A stretch of DNA of 64,000 nucleotides from NCBI RefSeq assembly GCF_000756375.1, contig NZ_JNFD01000032.1, positions 21,328 through 85,327 on the forward strand. The letters run 5' to 3'. Shown in pieces: positions 1 through 9,597 of the stretch (positions are counted from its first letter, which is position 1; every line of letters begins with the position of its first letter). This DNA comes from Sphingopyxis sp. LC81. GTDB lineage: Bacteria > Pseudomonadota > Alphaproteobacteria > Sphingomonadales > Sphingomonadaceae. Under the pieces are notes generated by a model that did not search any database, was not told where the DNA came from, and worked only from the letters and a program-made list of their open reading frames with translations. The translations under genes and the position numbers were made by a program.

Positions 1-106
1 GCAATGTGTCGATCAGGTCCTGCTGGCCCGCGCGTAGGGGTTTGCCCTTCGAACGGCCATAGAGGCGGTTGATCGTCGTCGGATCGCCGGGTTTGTAAGC
101 AGTCAT
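1..106 (-). CDS. trmB: tRNA (guanine-N7-)-methyltransferase, N-terminal part (cut by window edge)
   Basis: Only the first 35 codons are visible; the gene runs off the left edge. The translation begins MTAYKPGDPT and continues through a NRLYGRSKGKPLR segment, then a GQQ-L-DTL segment. This resembles the N-terminal tail of TrmB, which methylates G46 in the tRNA variable loop. It lies 71 bases downstream of metK on the same strand, and lnt-metK-trmB is a usual order in sphingomonads. The catalytic SAM-binding domain is outside the window, so the call rests on the N-terminus and gene order. Confidence 0.75.
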   Translation of the reverse strand, partial: MTAYKPGDPTTINRLYGRSKGKPLRAGQQDLIDTL

Positions 107-177
107 GGCGCGCGCCCTAGCCGCGCGGCCGGGCGGCGGCAACCCGCCACCCGGCATAATGCGACGTCAAATGAGCG

Positions 178-1398
178 TCAGGCGGCGAGCGCGGCCTTGA
201 GCTTGTCGACCAGGTCGGTGCGTTCCCACGGGAAGCTGTCGCCGTCCGAGGTGCGGCCGAAATGGCCGTACGCCGCGGTCTGCTTGTAGATCGGCTTGTT
301 GAGGCCGAGGTGGGTGCGGATGCCCTTCGGCGTCAGGCGCACGAGTTGCGGGATCGCGGCTTCGATACGGCCTTCCTCGACGGTGCCGGTGCCGTGCAGG
401 TCGACATAGATCGACAGCGGTTCGGCGACGCCGATCGCGTAGGAGAGCTGGATCGTGCAGCGGCGCGAGAGGCCCGCGGCGACGATGTTCTTCGCCAGAT
501 AGCGGGTGATGTACGCCGCCGAGCGGTCGACCTTGGTCGGGTCCTTGCCGCTGAATGCGCCGCCGCCGTGCGGGCTGGCGCCGCCATAGGTGTCGACGAT
601 GATCTTGCGGCCGGTCACGCCGGCGTCGCCGTCGGGTCCGCCGATCTCGAAACGCCCGGTCGGGTTGATGTGATAGACGGTGTTCGCGGTGAGCAGCTCG
701 GCGGGCAGCACGTCGGCGATCACGCCGAGCACATATTTGCGCAGCTCGGTGTATTTCGCCTCATCGCCTTCGCCATTGTGGAAATAATAGCCCGGCGCAT
801 GCTGGGTCGACACGACGATCGCGGTCGCCTCGACCGGGCGTTCGTTGGCGTAGCGCAGCGTGACCTGGCTCTTGGTGTCGGGCTCGAGGAAGGGCGCGGT
901 GCCCGCCTTGCGGTCGGCGGCCATGCGCTCGAGGATCTTGTGGCTGTAATCGAGCGTCGCGGGCATCAGGTCGGGGGTCTCGTCCGACGCATAGCCGAAC
1001 ATGATGCCCTGGTCGCCGGCGCCTTCGTCCTTGTCGCCGCTCTCGTCGACGCCCTGTGCGATATGCGCCGACTGGGCGTGGAGGTTGTTCTCGAAGCGGA
1101 AGGTCTTCCAGTGGAAGCCGTCCTGCTCATATCCGATCTCGCGGACGGTGTTGCGGACGGTGGCCTCGATCTCTTCGAGCGCGCCCGGTGCCCACTCGTC
1201 ATTCTCGAACACGCCCTTGCAGCGGATTTCACCCGCCAGCACGACAAGCTGGGTGGTGGTCAGCGTCTCGCACGCGATACGGGCTTCGGGATCCTTCGAC
1301 AGAAACAGGTCGACGACCGAATCGCTGATCTGGTCGGCCACCTTGTCGGGATGTCCTTCGGACACGCTTTCGGAGGTGAAGAGGAAGCTGTTGCGCAT
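178..1398 (-). CDS. metK: S-adenosylmethionine synthetase
   Basis: Makes S-adenosylmethionine from methionine and ATP in the cytoplasm. The 406-residue protein begins [20 protein letters not shown], the conserved MetK start with the ATP-site His in GHPDK. It also carries the [12 protein letters not shown] loop, the [19 protein letters not shown] segment and the IGVAEPLS motif. The frame stays open far upstream into lnt, but homology starts at this ATG. It lies 50 bases downstream of lnt on the same strand, with a palindrome in between that may be an operator. Length and motifs are normal for alphaproteobacterial MetK. Confidence 0.98.
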   Translation of the reverse strand: MRNSFLFTSESVSEGHPDKVADQISDSVVDLFLSKDPEARIACETLTTTQLVVLAGEIRCKGVFENDEWAPGALEEIEATVRNTVREIGYEQDGFHWKTFRFENNLHAQSAHIAQGVDESGDKDEGAGDQGIMFGYASDETPDLMPATLDYSHKILERMAADRKAGTAPFLEPDTKSQVTLRYANERPVEATAIVVSTQHAPGYYFHNGEGDEAKYTELRKYVLGVIADVLPAELLTANTVYHINPTGRFEIGGPDGDAGVTGRKIIVDTYGGASPHGGGAFSGKDPTKVDRSAAYITRYLAKNIVAAGLSRRCTIQLSYAIGVAEPLSIYVDLHGTGTVEEGRIEAAIPQLVRLTPKGIRTHLGLNKPIYKQTAAYGHFGRTSDGDSFPWERTDLVDKLKAALAA

Positions 1399-1418
1399 GG
1401 AGAGCCTTCTATGAACGG

Positions 1419-1438
1419 ATATAAAGGAAGCTTTATGT
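1419..1438. promoter_or_regulatory. Palindrome upstream of metK (candidate methionine/SAH-responsive operator)
   Basis: Two 8-base arms, ATATAAAG and CTTTATGT (one mismatch), are separated by GAAG and end 21 bases before the metK start. Dyads of this type precede methionine-cycle genes in some proteobacteria, where ArsR-type regulators such as SahR bind. That link is inference from position and shape. No riboswitch fold of the SAM-II or SAM/SAH type was recognised in the 50-base gap. Confidence 0.4.
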
Positions 1439-1448
1439 GAGGGTGCTG

Positions 1449-3038
1449 TTAGCGTCCGCGCCGGCGAAAGGCAATGGCCAGCGCGAGCAGCAGCAACGCA
1501 AATCCGACCGGCAGCACGTTCCCGAACCGCGCGAAGAGCGTGGGCGCATGCGAAGATGGCAGTACGGTATCGATTCGTCCCGCCCGATGCATCGGCAGCG
1601 ATTCGAGCACGCGCCCTTCGGCGTCGATCACCGCGCTGATCCCCGTCGGCGTGGAGCGGACGACGGGCAATCCTTCCTCGATCGCGCGCAGCCGCGCCTG
1701 CGCCAGATGCTGCGGCGGACCCCAGCTGCCGAACCAGGCATCGTTCGACGGATTGAAGATGAAATCGGGGCGGTGCGCGCGGTCGACGACCTGGCCCGAG
1801 AAGATGATCTCGTAGCAGATTTGCAGCCCCGCCCGGCCGAAGGCGCCGAGGTCGAGCGTGCGGGCGCCGGGGCCCGGCCAGAAATCGATGTCGCCGGGCG
1901 CAAGCCGCGACAGGCCGATGGCGGACAGGATCGGGCGCATCGGCAGATATTCGCCATAAGGAACAAGATGCGCCTTGTCGTAGCGCGGGCCGAGCGTGCC
2001 GTCGGCATGGACCGTCATCACCGCGTTGCGCGCGCCGACGACGTCGCCCGCCTTGTCGAGTTCCAGCTTGAGCGCGCCGAGCAGCATCAGGTCTTGCGCG
2101 TTCATCAGCTGGGTCAGCCGCAAGCGCGCCGCGACGGGCGAGCGGTCGTAATAGGGCGCCGGATAGCCCGCTTCGAGATAGTCGGGCACCGCGGCCTCGG
2201 GCCACAGGATCAGGCGCGGCGTGTCGTCCTTCGGCGTCGTCAGCCGCGCGAGCTTTTCGAAATTGAGGTCGGCCTTGCTGCCTTCCCATTTGTCCTGTTG
2301 CCCGACGTTGGGCTGGACGACGGTGATGGGGATGCGCTGCGCACCTTTGGAGCGAACGGCTGCATTAGCGCTGCCACTTGTTTGCGACAGGAATGCCACG
2401 CCCCATATGGCGAGCAGGCTGCCGAATAGGGCGGCTGCGGCGACACGGCGGCGAAACCACGCCAGTATCAGGACCGCCGCGAGCAGGCAGACGATCGCGC
2501 TCATGCCATATGTGCCAATCCAGCGGGCGGGCGCGGCGATGTGCGGGACGGCAATCACCCCCAGGGGGTTCCATGCAAAGCCGGTAAAAATCCAGCTGCG
2601 GAGCCATTCGGTGAGCGCCCAAAGGCTGGCGAAGGCCAGCAGATAGGATGGCGCCGCAAAATGGGCATCTGCCTTGGGCTTCATTTTCCACGCGCCCCAA
2701 GCGGCGAGCGCGGGATATACGGCCAGATAAAGCGACAGCAACACGACCGCGATCCATCCCAGCCATGCGGGCATCGCAGCCTGATAGGTGAAGGCGGTCG
2801 CGATCCAGTTCAGGCCGACGACGAAATGGCCGACGCCGAACGCCCAGCCGATACCCAGCGCGCGCGACCCCTTGGGGCTGCGCGCAACCAGCGTCATCCA
2901 GCCGGCAAGCGCGAGCAAGGTCAGCGGCCAGAGGTGGAGCGGGGCGAAGCCGGTTGCCGAAACGGCACCGAGCAGGAGGGCGACAAGCTTTGGCCAGCGG
3001 TCGGCGAAAGCGGCGATGCGGGAGGATGTCGCGGTCAC
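1449..3038 (-). CDS. lnt: Apolipoprotein N-acyltransferase
   Basis: Inner-membrane enzyme that adds the third acyl chain to the N-terminal cysteine of lipoproteins. The 529-residue protein has several N-terminal membrane segments (about residues 15-220), a periplasmic nitrilase-like domain and a last membrane helix near 505-522. The nitrilase triad is visible: Glu281 in WPEAAVP, Lys355 in the [13 protein letters not shown] segment and Cys408 in QICYE. It is followed on the same strand by metK. Length and triad are normal for the family. Confidence 0.96.
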   Translation of the reverse strand: MTATSSRIAAFADRWPKLVALLLGAVSATGFAPLHLWPLTLLALAGWMTLVARSPKGSRALGIGWAFGVGHFVVGLNWIATAFTYQAAMPAWLGWIAVVLLSLYLAVYPALAAWGAWKMKPKADAHFAAPSYLLAFASLWALTEWLRSWIFTGFAWNPLGVIAVPHIAAPARWIGTYGMSAIVCLLAAVLILAWFRRRVAAAALFGSLLAIWGVAFLSQTSGSANAAVRSKGAQRIPITVVQPNVGQQDKWEGSKADLNFEKLARLTTPKDDTPRLILWPEAAVPDYLEAGYPAPYYDRSPVAARLRLTQLMNAQDLMLLGALKLELDKAGDVVGARNAVMTVHADGTLGPRYDKAHLVPYGEYLPMRPILSAIGLSRLAPGDIDFWPGPGARTLDLGAFGRAGLQICYEIIFSGQVVDRAHRPDFIFNPSNDAWFGSWGPPQHLAQARLRAIEEGLPVVRSTPTGISAVIDAEGRVLESLPMHRAGRIDTVLPSSHAPTLFARFGNVLPVGFALLLLALAIAFRRRGR

Positions 3039-3151
3039 GCGCGCTGCTTTAGCCGCGTGCTGTCATGCCGACAATGGCGCTTGCCAAATCCCTTGCCCTT
3101 GTCCAACTTCGACGCCGGTCGCGCGGGGCAGAACATGGGCGGGAGACGCGT

Positions 3152-4219
3152 ATGTGGTGGGCGATGGCGATGCTGCTGACGGGCAGCTATTCGGACATGG
3201 TGAAGGATCCGGCGGCGATGCGCTATTGCGCCGCGGCGGCGCAACAATCGGTCGACGACATAGCGCTGGCGAATGGCAAGGACAGCCCCGAGGCTGGGTT
3301 TCAGCGGGAGATCGCCGACCTGTTCCTCGCGCGTCTGCGCAAACTCGGCGCCGCCGATGCCGCGGCGCTCGCTACGACGCGGGCGAAGCTCGGCGATACC
3401 GCCGCCGACCTCGCGCAGGAGGACCGGTGCGGCCAGCTGGCGATCGTTACGCCTTCGGGCGGCGACCTCGTGCAGGCGGCGGCGGAGCTCGATGCGGGAA
3501 TGGCTGGCGGCGATGCCGCGGCTGTGGCAGCGGATGCCGCCGACGCGGCGGTAGCCGGCGAGGACGCCGGAACCGCCGGCTATGCGATGCAGGCGCCGGG
3601 CTGGCTCGAAGCGCTGCCCGGTACGCGCCGCCGCGAGGTCCGCTGCGTGACGCTTGCCGACCAGGTGGTCGAAGACGTCGGGAGCGGCCTTCGCAAGGAC
3701 GGCCTTGGCCTGACCGCCGCGAAAGCCGACCTGCTCGCGGCCCGGCTGACCGAGGCGATCATGGTCGAGAATGGCTATGCCGAAGCGGGGGTGGGCGCGA
3801 TCTACAACGCCGACTTGGAAGCCATGTCGTGGGAAAATCAGGAGCGCAGCGCGGCGCAGCGTTCGGCCGCGATGACGCAGGAGATCGGCCGCTGCCGCGC
3901 GCTCTTCGACAGCATCGATATGTCGGGCGGCACCGCCCGGGCCTTGTCGCCGATCGCTTCGCCGAACGCCGCGCAATGCTATGCAATCGTCAACATCCTC
4001 GCCGATCGCGCCGAGCTGGCCAGCCCGGAACAGCGCCGGCTCGAGGCGATACGCGCGCGCCTCGAAAAACGTCACTATGCCGATCGCGGCACCGGTGAAG
4101 CTGCGGATATGGCGCTGAACGACGAAGTCATGCTTTTCAATCCCGAAGCCTTCGATGCGCTGCCCAAGGCGGTCACCGACCCGCGGCGCGCCGCCTGTTT
4201 CGCGATGGCAGGCGCCTAG
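3152..4219 (+). CDS. Hypothetical protein, possibly exported
   Basis: A 355-residue Ala- and Asp-rich protein with no family I recognise. The reading frame opens 29 codons earlier, but the ATG at 3152 follows a GGGAG ribosome-binding site and starts a short hydrophobic stretch (MWWAMAMLLTGSYS), perhaps a weak signal sequence. Scattered cysteines (MRYCAAA, EDRCGQ, RCVTLA, GRCRALF, QCYAI, AACFAM) could form disulfides if it is exported. It is transcribed away from lnt and converges on the DUF2141 gene. Function unknown. Confidence 0.7.
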   Translation: MWWAMAMLLTGSYSDMVKDPAAMRYCAAAAQQSVDDIALANGKDSPEAGFQREIADLFLARLRKLGAADAAALATTRAKLGDTAADLAQEDRCGQLAIVTPSGGDLVQAAAELDAGMAGGDAAAVAADAADAAVAGEDAGTAGYAMQAPGWLEALPGTRRREVRCVTLADQVVEDVGSGLRKDGLGLTAAKADLLAARLTEAIMVENGYAEAGVGAIYNADLEAMSWENQERSAAQRSAAMTQEIGRCRALFDSIDMSGGTARALSPIASPNAAQCYAIVNILADRAELASPEQRRLEAIRARLEKRHYADRGTGEAADMALNDEVMLFNPEAFDALPKAVTDPRRAACFAMAGA

Positions 4220-4239
4220 GGCCAGACCCCAGGTTTCGA

Positions 4240-4701
4240 TCAGAGCATATATTTCATCTTGATCGACTGGCGGATGTCATGTTCGACGACAAAGCTCGCC
4301 GATTTGAAGCTCGGCGGTCCGACGGTGATCGTGGGGTTGCGCGAAAAGCCAAAGCCTTCCTTGGGCAGGAAGATCGCTGTGTCCATCTTGTTGTTGCTGT
4401 TCTCGTCGTGGACCACCGCGATCGCATAAGTGCCGGTCGCGGGCGCGCGGACCGCGAAATCGGCGGCTTCGGCTGCCTTCACCGCCATCCGCACCGAGCC
4501 CTTGTCCTTGCTGCAATCGGGAAAGGCTTTGGGATTGGTGGTCAGGCAGACGAGGATCTGCCCCTTCATGCTGCGCAATCCGGAGACGCTGACCTCAACT
4601 GTCGGCGGCGGCGCGGCCGCGCCGGTCAGCAGCGCGGCTGAAATGGCCAAGGCCAAGATCCGTGCCGCACGCCTTGTCCCAGAAGCGGAAATAGAGCCCA
4701 T
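4240..4701 (-). CDS. DUF2141 family exported protein
   Basis: A 153-residue protein with an Arg-rich N-terminus, a hydrophobic signal segment (about residues 12-30, ending near AAAPPP) and a single DUF2141 domain containing the typical IAVVHDENSNNKMD and GFGFSRNP motifs. Family members are small periplasmic beta-sandwich proteins of unknown function. No ATG lies between the chosen start and mid-protein, so the first about 107 bases overlap the 3' end of the sterol-desaturase-like gene on the same strand. A TTG inside the signal segment is the only other plausible start. The long overlap suggests translational coupling. Confidence 0.85.
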   Translation of the reverse strand: MGSISASGTRRAARILALAISAALLTGAAAPPPTVEVSVSGLRSMKGQILVCLTTNPKAFPDCSKDKGSVRMAVKAAEAADFAVRAPATGTYAIAVVHDENSNNKMDTAIFLPKEGFGFSRNPTITVGPPSFKSASFVVEHDIRQSIKMKYML

Positions 4702-5353
4702 AATTTCCCCGGTAAGCGGCGTGGTGCTGCTGGTGATGCGTCGCGGTTATCAGCCATCGGCCTGCGGGTCCATGCACCAGCGCGCGCGGAAACATCTCCC
4801 ACCCCATATGATTGCCGACGCCCATCACGGTCATGATCGCGAGCACGAGGCCGAGCATCGCGACATGAATCGGGATCAGGAAGACGAGCGCAGGGATGAC
4901 GATCGCGCCGGTGACCGCCTCCAAGGGATGGAAACTCATCGCCGCCCACGCGGTCGGCGGGTGGCTGTCGTGATGGACGCTATGTGCGATGCGGAACAGG
5001 CGCGGGCGGTGCATCCAGCGGTGCGTCCAGTAAAACCATGTGTCGTGGATCAGCAGATAGGCGAAGAGGCTAAGCGGCAGATACCACAGCGGAAAGGCGG
5101 TTACGTCGGTGTAGATGCGCGTCCAGCCATGCGCCTGCCACCCCCATGCGACGACGCCCGCCGGAACCCCGTAAATCGCGGCGCTCGCAAGGCTCCAGCC
5201 GACTTCGCGCCGCATCTGCGGTTCGAGTCCGCGATAGAGGCCGGGGTGCTTCCACCGCGTCGCAAGCGCGAAGGCGCCGCTGGTGATCAGATAGCGCACG
5301 CCGACAATCGCGGTCATCGCGAGCGCGGAGAAAAGGATCGGCCAGCCGGTCAT
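4595..5353 (-). CDS. Sterol desaturase / fatty-acid hydroxylase superfamily membrane protein
   Basis: A 252-residue integral membrane di-iron oxygenase with the eight-histidine pattern: His103 to His111 (HDTWFYWTH), His111-His115 (HRWMH), His124/127/128 (HSVHH) and His206/207/210/211 (HHQQHH). Hydrophobic segments flank these motifs. The superfamily hydroxylates or desaturates sterols, fatty acids and carotenoids. It is divergent from crtY with 74 bases between starts, so a role in carotenoid modification is plausible. However, it is larger than typical CrtZ and does not carry the CrtZ-type N-terminus, so the substrate is unknown. Its 3' end overlaps the DUF2141 gene. Confidence 0.88.
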   Translation of the reverse strand: MTGWPILFSALAMTAIVGVRYLITSGAFALATRWKHPGLYRGLEPQMRREVGWSLASAAIYGVPAGVVAWGWQAHGWTRIYTDVTAFPLWYLPLSLFAYLLIHDTWFYWTHRWMHRPRLFRIAHSVHHDSHPPTAWAAMSFHPLEAVTGAIVIPALVFLIPIHVAMLGLVLAIMTVMGVGNHMGWEMFPRALVHGPAGRWLITATHHQQHHAAYRGNYGLYFRFWDKACGTDLGLGHFSRAADRRGRAAADS

Positions 5354-5427
5354 CGCGCAAGGCTAGCCGCTTGCCGCAGCGTTGCAATGGCTTTGCGCCC
5401 GCGCGCTCGCGTGGCTAAGGCAGGGTT

Positions 5428-6585
5428 ATGGTGGGGCAGAGCAACGATAGATGCGACATCGCGATCGTCGGCGGCGGACTCGCCGGCGGGCTCGCGGCGC
5501 TTGCGCTCGCGGCGAAGCGCCCCGACCTCGACGTGCGGCTGGTCGAGCCGGGGCCGATCGGCGGCAATCATATCTGGTCCTTTTTCGACAGCGACATCGC
5601 AAAGAAGGACCGCTGGCTCGTCGCGCCGCTCGTCCGTCATCACTGGCCGCGCTACGATGTGCGCTTCCCGTCGCACGAGCGCCGGCTGCGCATGGGGTAT
5701 AAAAGCATCACCGGCGAAGCGCTCGCCGATGCCGTCATGGCGGCGCTTCCTGCGGGGCATGTCATCGCCGACAAGGCCAAGCATGTCGCGCCCGATCACC
5801 TGCTGCTGTCGCGCGGCGGACGGCTGTCGGCAAAGCATGTCATCGACGCGCGCGGCGCGACCAAATTCGCGGGCCTCGAGTGCGGCTGGCAGAAGTTCGT
5901 CGGGCGGGCGCTGACGGTGAAGGGCGGGCACGGCGTCGAGCACCCCGTCGTGATGGACGCGACCGCCCCGCAACTTGACGGCTATCGCTTCGTCTATCTG
6001 CTGCCCTTCGATGCTGAGACGTTGTTCGTCGAGGACACCTATTATTGCGACGATGCCGATCTCGATGCCCCGGCCATACGCGAACGGATCGCGGCCTATG
6101 CGGCGGCGCGGGGCTGGGACGTCGCCGCGACGACGCGTGAGGAAAGCGGCGTGCTGCCCGTCGTGATCGCGGGCGATTTCGACCGGCTGTGGCCTGCCTC
6201 CGACCGCACCGCGCGGATCGGGGTGCGCGCGGGCACCTTCCACGCGACCACCGGCTATTCGCTTCCCGATGCCGTGCGCACCGCATCATCGCTGCCCGGA
6301 ATCGTCGACCGCGCCGACCTTCCCGCCATTCTCCGCGACCGGGCTGCGGCGTCATGGCGGCGCCAGCGTTTCTACCGCATGCTCGGCGCGATGCTGTTCC
6401 GCGCGGCCGAGCCCGGCGCGCGCTACCGCGTCTTCGAGCGTTTCTATCGTCTGTCGCCGGGCCTGATCGCGCGCTTCTATGCCGGGCGGTCGACCACGGC
6501 GGACAAACTGCGCATCCTGTCGGGCAAGCCCCCCGTGCCGATCGGCCGCGCGATTGCGGCGTTGTGGAAACGCGACTGGCGATGA
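5428..6585 (+). CDS. crtY: Lycopene beta-cyclase
   Basis: Converts the psi ends of lycopene to beta rings, giving beta-carotene. The 385-residue protein has an N-terminal dinucleotide-binding motif (IAIVGGGLAGGLAA), followed by VEPGPIGGNHIWSFF, a CrtY hallmark, and FVEDTYYCD in the middle. The C-terminal part (TGYSLPDAVRTA, FERFYRLSPGLIARFYAG) matches the CrtY-type family. It is the first gene of an operon; its stop overlaps the crtI start (ATGA). Confidence 0.97.
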   Translation: MVGQSNDRCDIAIVGGGLAGGLAALALAAKRPDLDVRLVEPGPIGGNHIWSFFDSDIAKKDRWLVAPLVRHHWPRYDVRFPSHERRLRMGYKSITGEALADAVMAALPAGHVIADKAKHVAPDHLLLSRGGRLSAKHVIDARGATKFAGLECGWQKFVGRALTVKGGHGVEHPVVMDATAPQLDGYRFVYLLPFDAETLFVEDTYYCDDADLDAPAIRERIAAYAAARGWDVAATTREESGVLPVVIAGDFDRLWPASDRTARIGVRAGTFHATTGYSLPDAVRTASSLPGIVDRADLPAILRDRAAASWRRQRFYRMLGAMLFRAAEPGARYRVFERFYRLSPGLIARFYAGRSTTADKLRILSGKPPVPIGRAIAALWKRDWR

Positions 6586-8060
6586 CGCGCCGCGCGATCG
6601 TCGTCGGCGCAGGGTTTGGCGGCCTCGCATTGGCGATCCGGCTGCAATCGGCGGGCGTGGAAACGACCGTCGTCGAGGCGCGCGACAAGCCCGGCGGGCG
6701 GGCGTACCACTGGGTCCGCGACGGCTTCACTTTCGACGCCGGGCCGACTGTCATCACAGATCCGCCGTGCCTGGAGGAACTCTGGGCGCTGAGCGGGCAG
6801 AAGATGGCCGCCGACGTTGACCTTCTCCCGGTCATGCCCTTCTACCGCCTGAACTGGCCCGACGGGACCAACTTCGACTATTCGAACGACGAGGCCGCGC
6901 TGCGCGCCGAAATCGCCAAGCTCCACCCCGCCGATGTTGAGGGATACGACCGTTTTCTCGCCTATTCGAAGGGCGTGTACGAGCAGGGCTATGTTAAGCT
7001 CGGCGCAGTCGCCTTTCTCGACTTCGCCTCGATGATCAAGGCGGCGCCCGCGTTGATGAAATATCAGGCGTGGCGCAGCGTCTATTCGATCGTCGCCTCC
7101 TATGTGCAGGACGAGCGGCTGCGGCAGGCTTTGTCGTTCCACACCCTGCTCGTCGGCGGCAACCCGATGACCACGAGCGCGATCTATGCGTTGATCCACA
7201 CGATCGAGAAAGAGGGCGGCGTCTGGTTCGCGCGTGGCGGCACCAATGCGCTTGTCGGCGGCATGGTGCGGCTGTTCGAGGGGCTCGGCGGGGCGCTGCG
7301 GCTCGGCGACCCGGTGGCGAAGATCGAAACCGCGGGCGACCGCGTGACCGGCGTCACGACGCAAGGCGGGTGGCATGGCGACGCCGATATGGTCGCCTGC
7401 AACGGCGACCTGATGCACAGCTACAACGCGCTGCTCGCGGGGCATCCGCGCGGGGCAAAGGTCGCAAGGAGCCTCGCGCGCAAACGCTGGTCGCCCTCGC
7501 TCTTTGTCGTCCATTTCGGCGTGAAGGGCGAATATCCCGATATCGCGCACCACAGCATCCTGTTCGGCCCGCGCTACAAGGGGTTGCTCGACGACATCTA
7601 CGGCGGCGTGATCCCCGACGACTTTTCTCTCTACCTCCACCACCCCAGCGTCACCGACCCCGGTATGGCGCCGCCGGGCCATTCGACGTTCTACGCGCTC
7701 GCGCCAGTCGCGCATCTGGGCAAGGCCCGGGCAGACTGGGACGGCGCATTCGGCGAACGCTTCGCCGACGCGATCCTCGAAGAGGTCGAACGCCGCGTCG
7801 CCCCCGGCCTCCGCGCCAACCTCGTCACGCGCTTCCACTACACCCCCGCCGATTTCGGCCGCGACCTGTCGGCGCATCTTGGCAGCGCGTTCAGTCTCGA
7901 ACCCGTCCTCTGGCAAAGCGCGTGGTTCCGCGCCCACAACCGCGACGATGTGATTTCGAACCTTTACTTCGTCGGCGCGGGGACGCATCCGGGCGCGGGT
8001 ATCCCGGGGGTCGTCGGCAGCGCCAAGGCGACCGCCAATCTGATGTTGGAAGATTTATGA
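6582..8060 (+). CDS. crtI: Phytoene desaturase
   Basis: FAD-dependent enzyme that takes phytoene through successive desaturations to lycopene. The 492-residue protein begins with a Rossmann motif (VVGAGFGGLALA) and carries GRAYHW, FTFDAGPTVIT and the C-terminal FAD motif GAGTHPGAGIPGVVGSAK, all standard in CrtI. The start ATG overlaps the crtY stop codon, and its own stop overlaps the start of the LOG gene, so these genes are translationally coupled. Confidence 0.97.
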   Translation: MTRRAIVVGAGFGGLALAIRLQSAGVETTVVEARDKPGGRAYHWVRDGFTFDAGPTVITDPPCLEELWALSGQKMAADVDLLPVMPFYRLNWPDGTNFDYSNDEAALRAEIAKLHPADVEGYDRFLAYSKGVYEQGYVKLGAVAFLDFASMIKAAPALMKYQAWRSVYSIVASYVQDERLRQALSFHTLLVGGNPMTTSAIYALIHTIEKEGGVWFARGGTNALVGGMVRLFEGLGGALRLGDPVAKIETAGDRVTGVTTQGGWHGDADMVACNGDLMHSYNALLAGHPRGAKVARSLARKRWSPSLFVVHFGVKGEYPDIAHHSILFGPRYKGLLDDIYGGVIPDDFSLYLHHPSVTDPGMAPPGHSTFYALAPVAHLGKARADWDGAFGERFADAILEEVERRVAPGLRANLVTRFHYTPADFGRDLSAHLGSAFSLEPVLWQSAWFRAHNRDDVISNLYFVGAGTHPGAGIPGVVGSAKATANLMLEDL

Positions 8061-8638
8061 AACGCCTTGCCGTCTATTGCGGGTCCGCGACCCCCGAAGA
8101 TCCGATCTATATCGAAACCGCGCGCCACGTCGGTCGCACCCTGGCCGAGCGCGGCATCGGCGTCGTCTATGGCGGCGGCCGATTGGGGCTGATGGGCGCG
8201 GTCGCCGATAGCGCCTTGGAAGCCGGCGGCGAGGTGATCGGGATCATCCCCGACGCGCTCGTCGGCGCCGAGGTCGCGCACCGCGGCTGCACCGAGCTCC
8301 AGGTCGTGTCGGGCATGCACGAACGCAAGAAGATGTTCACCGACCTCTCGGACGGCTTCCTCACCATCCCCGGCGGGGTCGGCACGATGGACGAACTGTG
8401 GGAGGCGATCAGCTGGGCGCAGCTCGGCTATCATACCAAGCCCGTCGGGCTGCTCAACGCCGCCGGCTTCTACAACGACCTCATCGCCTTCAACCGCAAC
8501 ATGATCGAGGTCGGCTTCATCCGCCCCGCGCACGCCGGGATCATGATCGTCGATGCGGGGCTCGACGATCTGCTCGAAAAGATGGCGGCCTATGTGCCGC
8601 ACAAGACGATCTTCGCGATGAAGGCCGAAAATCTGTAA
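8057..8638 (+). CDS. LOG family protein (cytokinin riboside 5'-monophosphate phosphoribohydrolase-like)
   Basis: A 193-residue Rossmann-fold protein of the LOG/TIGR00730 family. It has VYCGSAT near the N-terminus, VYGGGRLGLMG at 37-47, the HERKKMF segment and the signature PGGVGTMDE at 105-113. Characterised members cleave N6-modified or plain nucleoside 5'-monophosphates to base and ribose phosphate. The gene sits between crtI and crtB with 4-base and 1-base overlaps. No carotenoid role is obvious, so its place here is a genomic-context puzzle; a nucleotide role would fit the downstream NAD-salvage pair. Confidence 0.93.
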   Translation: MKRLAVYCGSATPEDPIYIETARHVGRTLAERGIGVVYGGGRLGLMGAVADSALEAGGEVIGIIPDALVGAEVAHRGCTELQVVSGMHERKKMFTDLSDGFLTIPGGVGTMDELWEAISWAQLGYHTKPVGLLNAAGFYNDLIAFNRNMIEVGFIRPAHAGIMIVDAGLDDLLEKMAAYVPHKTIFAMKAENL

Positions 8639-9597
8639 TGAATGAGGCGGGGGCCTATGATGCACATGCCCTCCACGGTTTCGCGCACGACAGCATCGCG
8701 CGCGGATCGAAAAGCTTCGCATTGGCCAGTCAGCTCTTCGACCGCGAAACGCGCGAGCGGGTGTGGTTGCTCTATGCCTGGTGCCGCGCCGCCGACGACC
8801 TGACCGACGGGCAGGATCATGGCGGCGCGATGAAGCCGGACCATGATCCGGTCGCCGCGGTCGCGCATATCCGGGCGCAGACCGACCAGGCTTTTGCCGG
8901 GCAGCCGACGGGCGACATGGCGTTCGACGCGCTCGGCTTCCTGCTCACCGAGGTCGCGATCCCGCGCTGGGTGATCGACGATATTATCGCGGGCTTCGAA
9001 CTCGATGCGAGGGATTGGCGCCCGCGCAGCGAGCAGGATCTGCTTCGCTACTCCTATCATGTCGCGGGCGCGGTCGGGGTCGCGATGGCGCTCGTCATGG
9101 GCATCCATCCCGCCGACGAGACGACGCTCGATCGCGCTTCGGACCTCGGCATCGCGTTCCAGCTCGCCAATATCGCGCGCGACGTCGCCGAGGACGCCGC
9201 CGCCGACCGCTGTTACCTGCCCGTCGAATGGATGGTCGAACTCGACATCCCGCCCGGCCAGCACATGCACCCCGCCTTTCGCGGGCGCCTGTCGGTGATG
9301 GCGAAATGGCTGTCCGAAATGGCCGAGGAATATGAGGCGTCGGCGCGCTGGGGCGCGCGCAAGCTGCCCCCGCGCAGCCGCTGGGCGGTGCTCGCCGCGG
9401 CGGGCATCTATGGCGACATCGCGCGCGAGGTGCGCGCGCGCGGCGACCATGCGTGGGACCACCGCGCGGGCACTTCGCTCTTCGCCAAATTGGGCTGGGT
9501 CGCGCGCGCGGGCTGGTCGGTGCTCCGCCGCCCGCCGCAGCGGCGGATCAGCCGCGAGGGGCTGTGGACGCGGCCACGCGATGAGGCCGGCGAATGA
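8638..9597 (+). CDS. crtB: Phytoene synthase
   Basis: Condenses two geranylgeranyl diphosphates to phytoene, the first committed carotenoid step. The 319-residue protein has both Asp-rich substrate-Mg sites of the squalene/phytoene synthase family: YAWCRAADDLTD near the N-terminus and LANIARDVAED in the middle, followed by RCYLP. The start shares its A with the stop of the LOG gene (TAATG) and the stop overlaps pnuC (ATGA). Confidence 0.97.
   Translation: MNEAGAYDAHALHGFAHDSIARGSKSFALASQLFDRETRERVWLLYAWCRAADDLTDGQDHGGAMKPDHDPVAAVAHIRAQTDQAFAGQPTGDMAFDALGFLLTEVAIPRWVIDDIIAGFELDARDWRPRSEQDLLRYSYHVAGAVGVAMALVMGIHPADETTLDRASDLGIAFQLANIARDVAEDAAADRCYLPVEWMVELDIPPGQHMHPAFRGRLSVMAKWLSEMAEEYEASARWGARKLPPRSRWAVLAAAGIYGDIAREVRARGDHAWDHRAGTSLFAKLGWVARAGWSVLRRPPQRRISREGLWTRPRDEAGE

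Noticed and set aside
1399..2289. N-terminal extension of metK into lnt
   Set aside because: The frame is open, but the extension is Arg/Ala-rich without motifs, while lnt in the other frame has its full catalytic triad.
5354..5427. Naming the desaturase-like gene crtZ or crtG
   Set aside because: It has the general eight-His pattern, but length and N-terminal layout differ from CrtZ, and no residue I can see fixes a carotenoid substrate.
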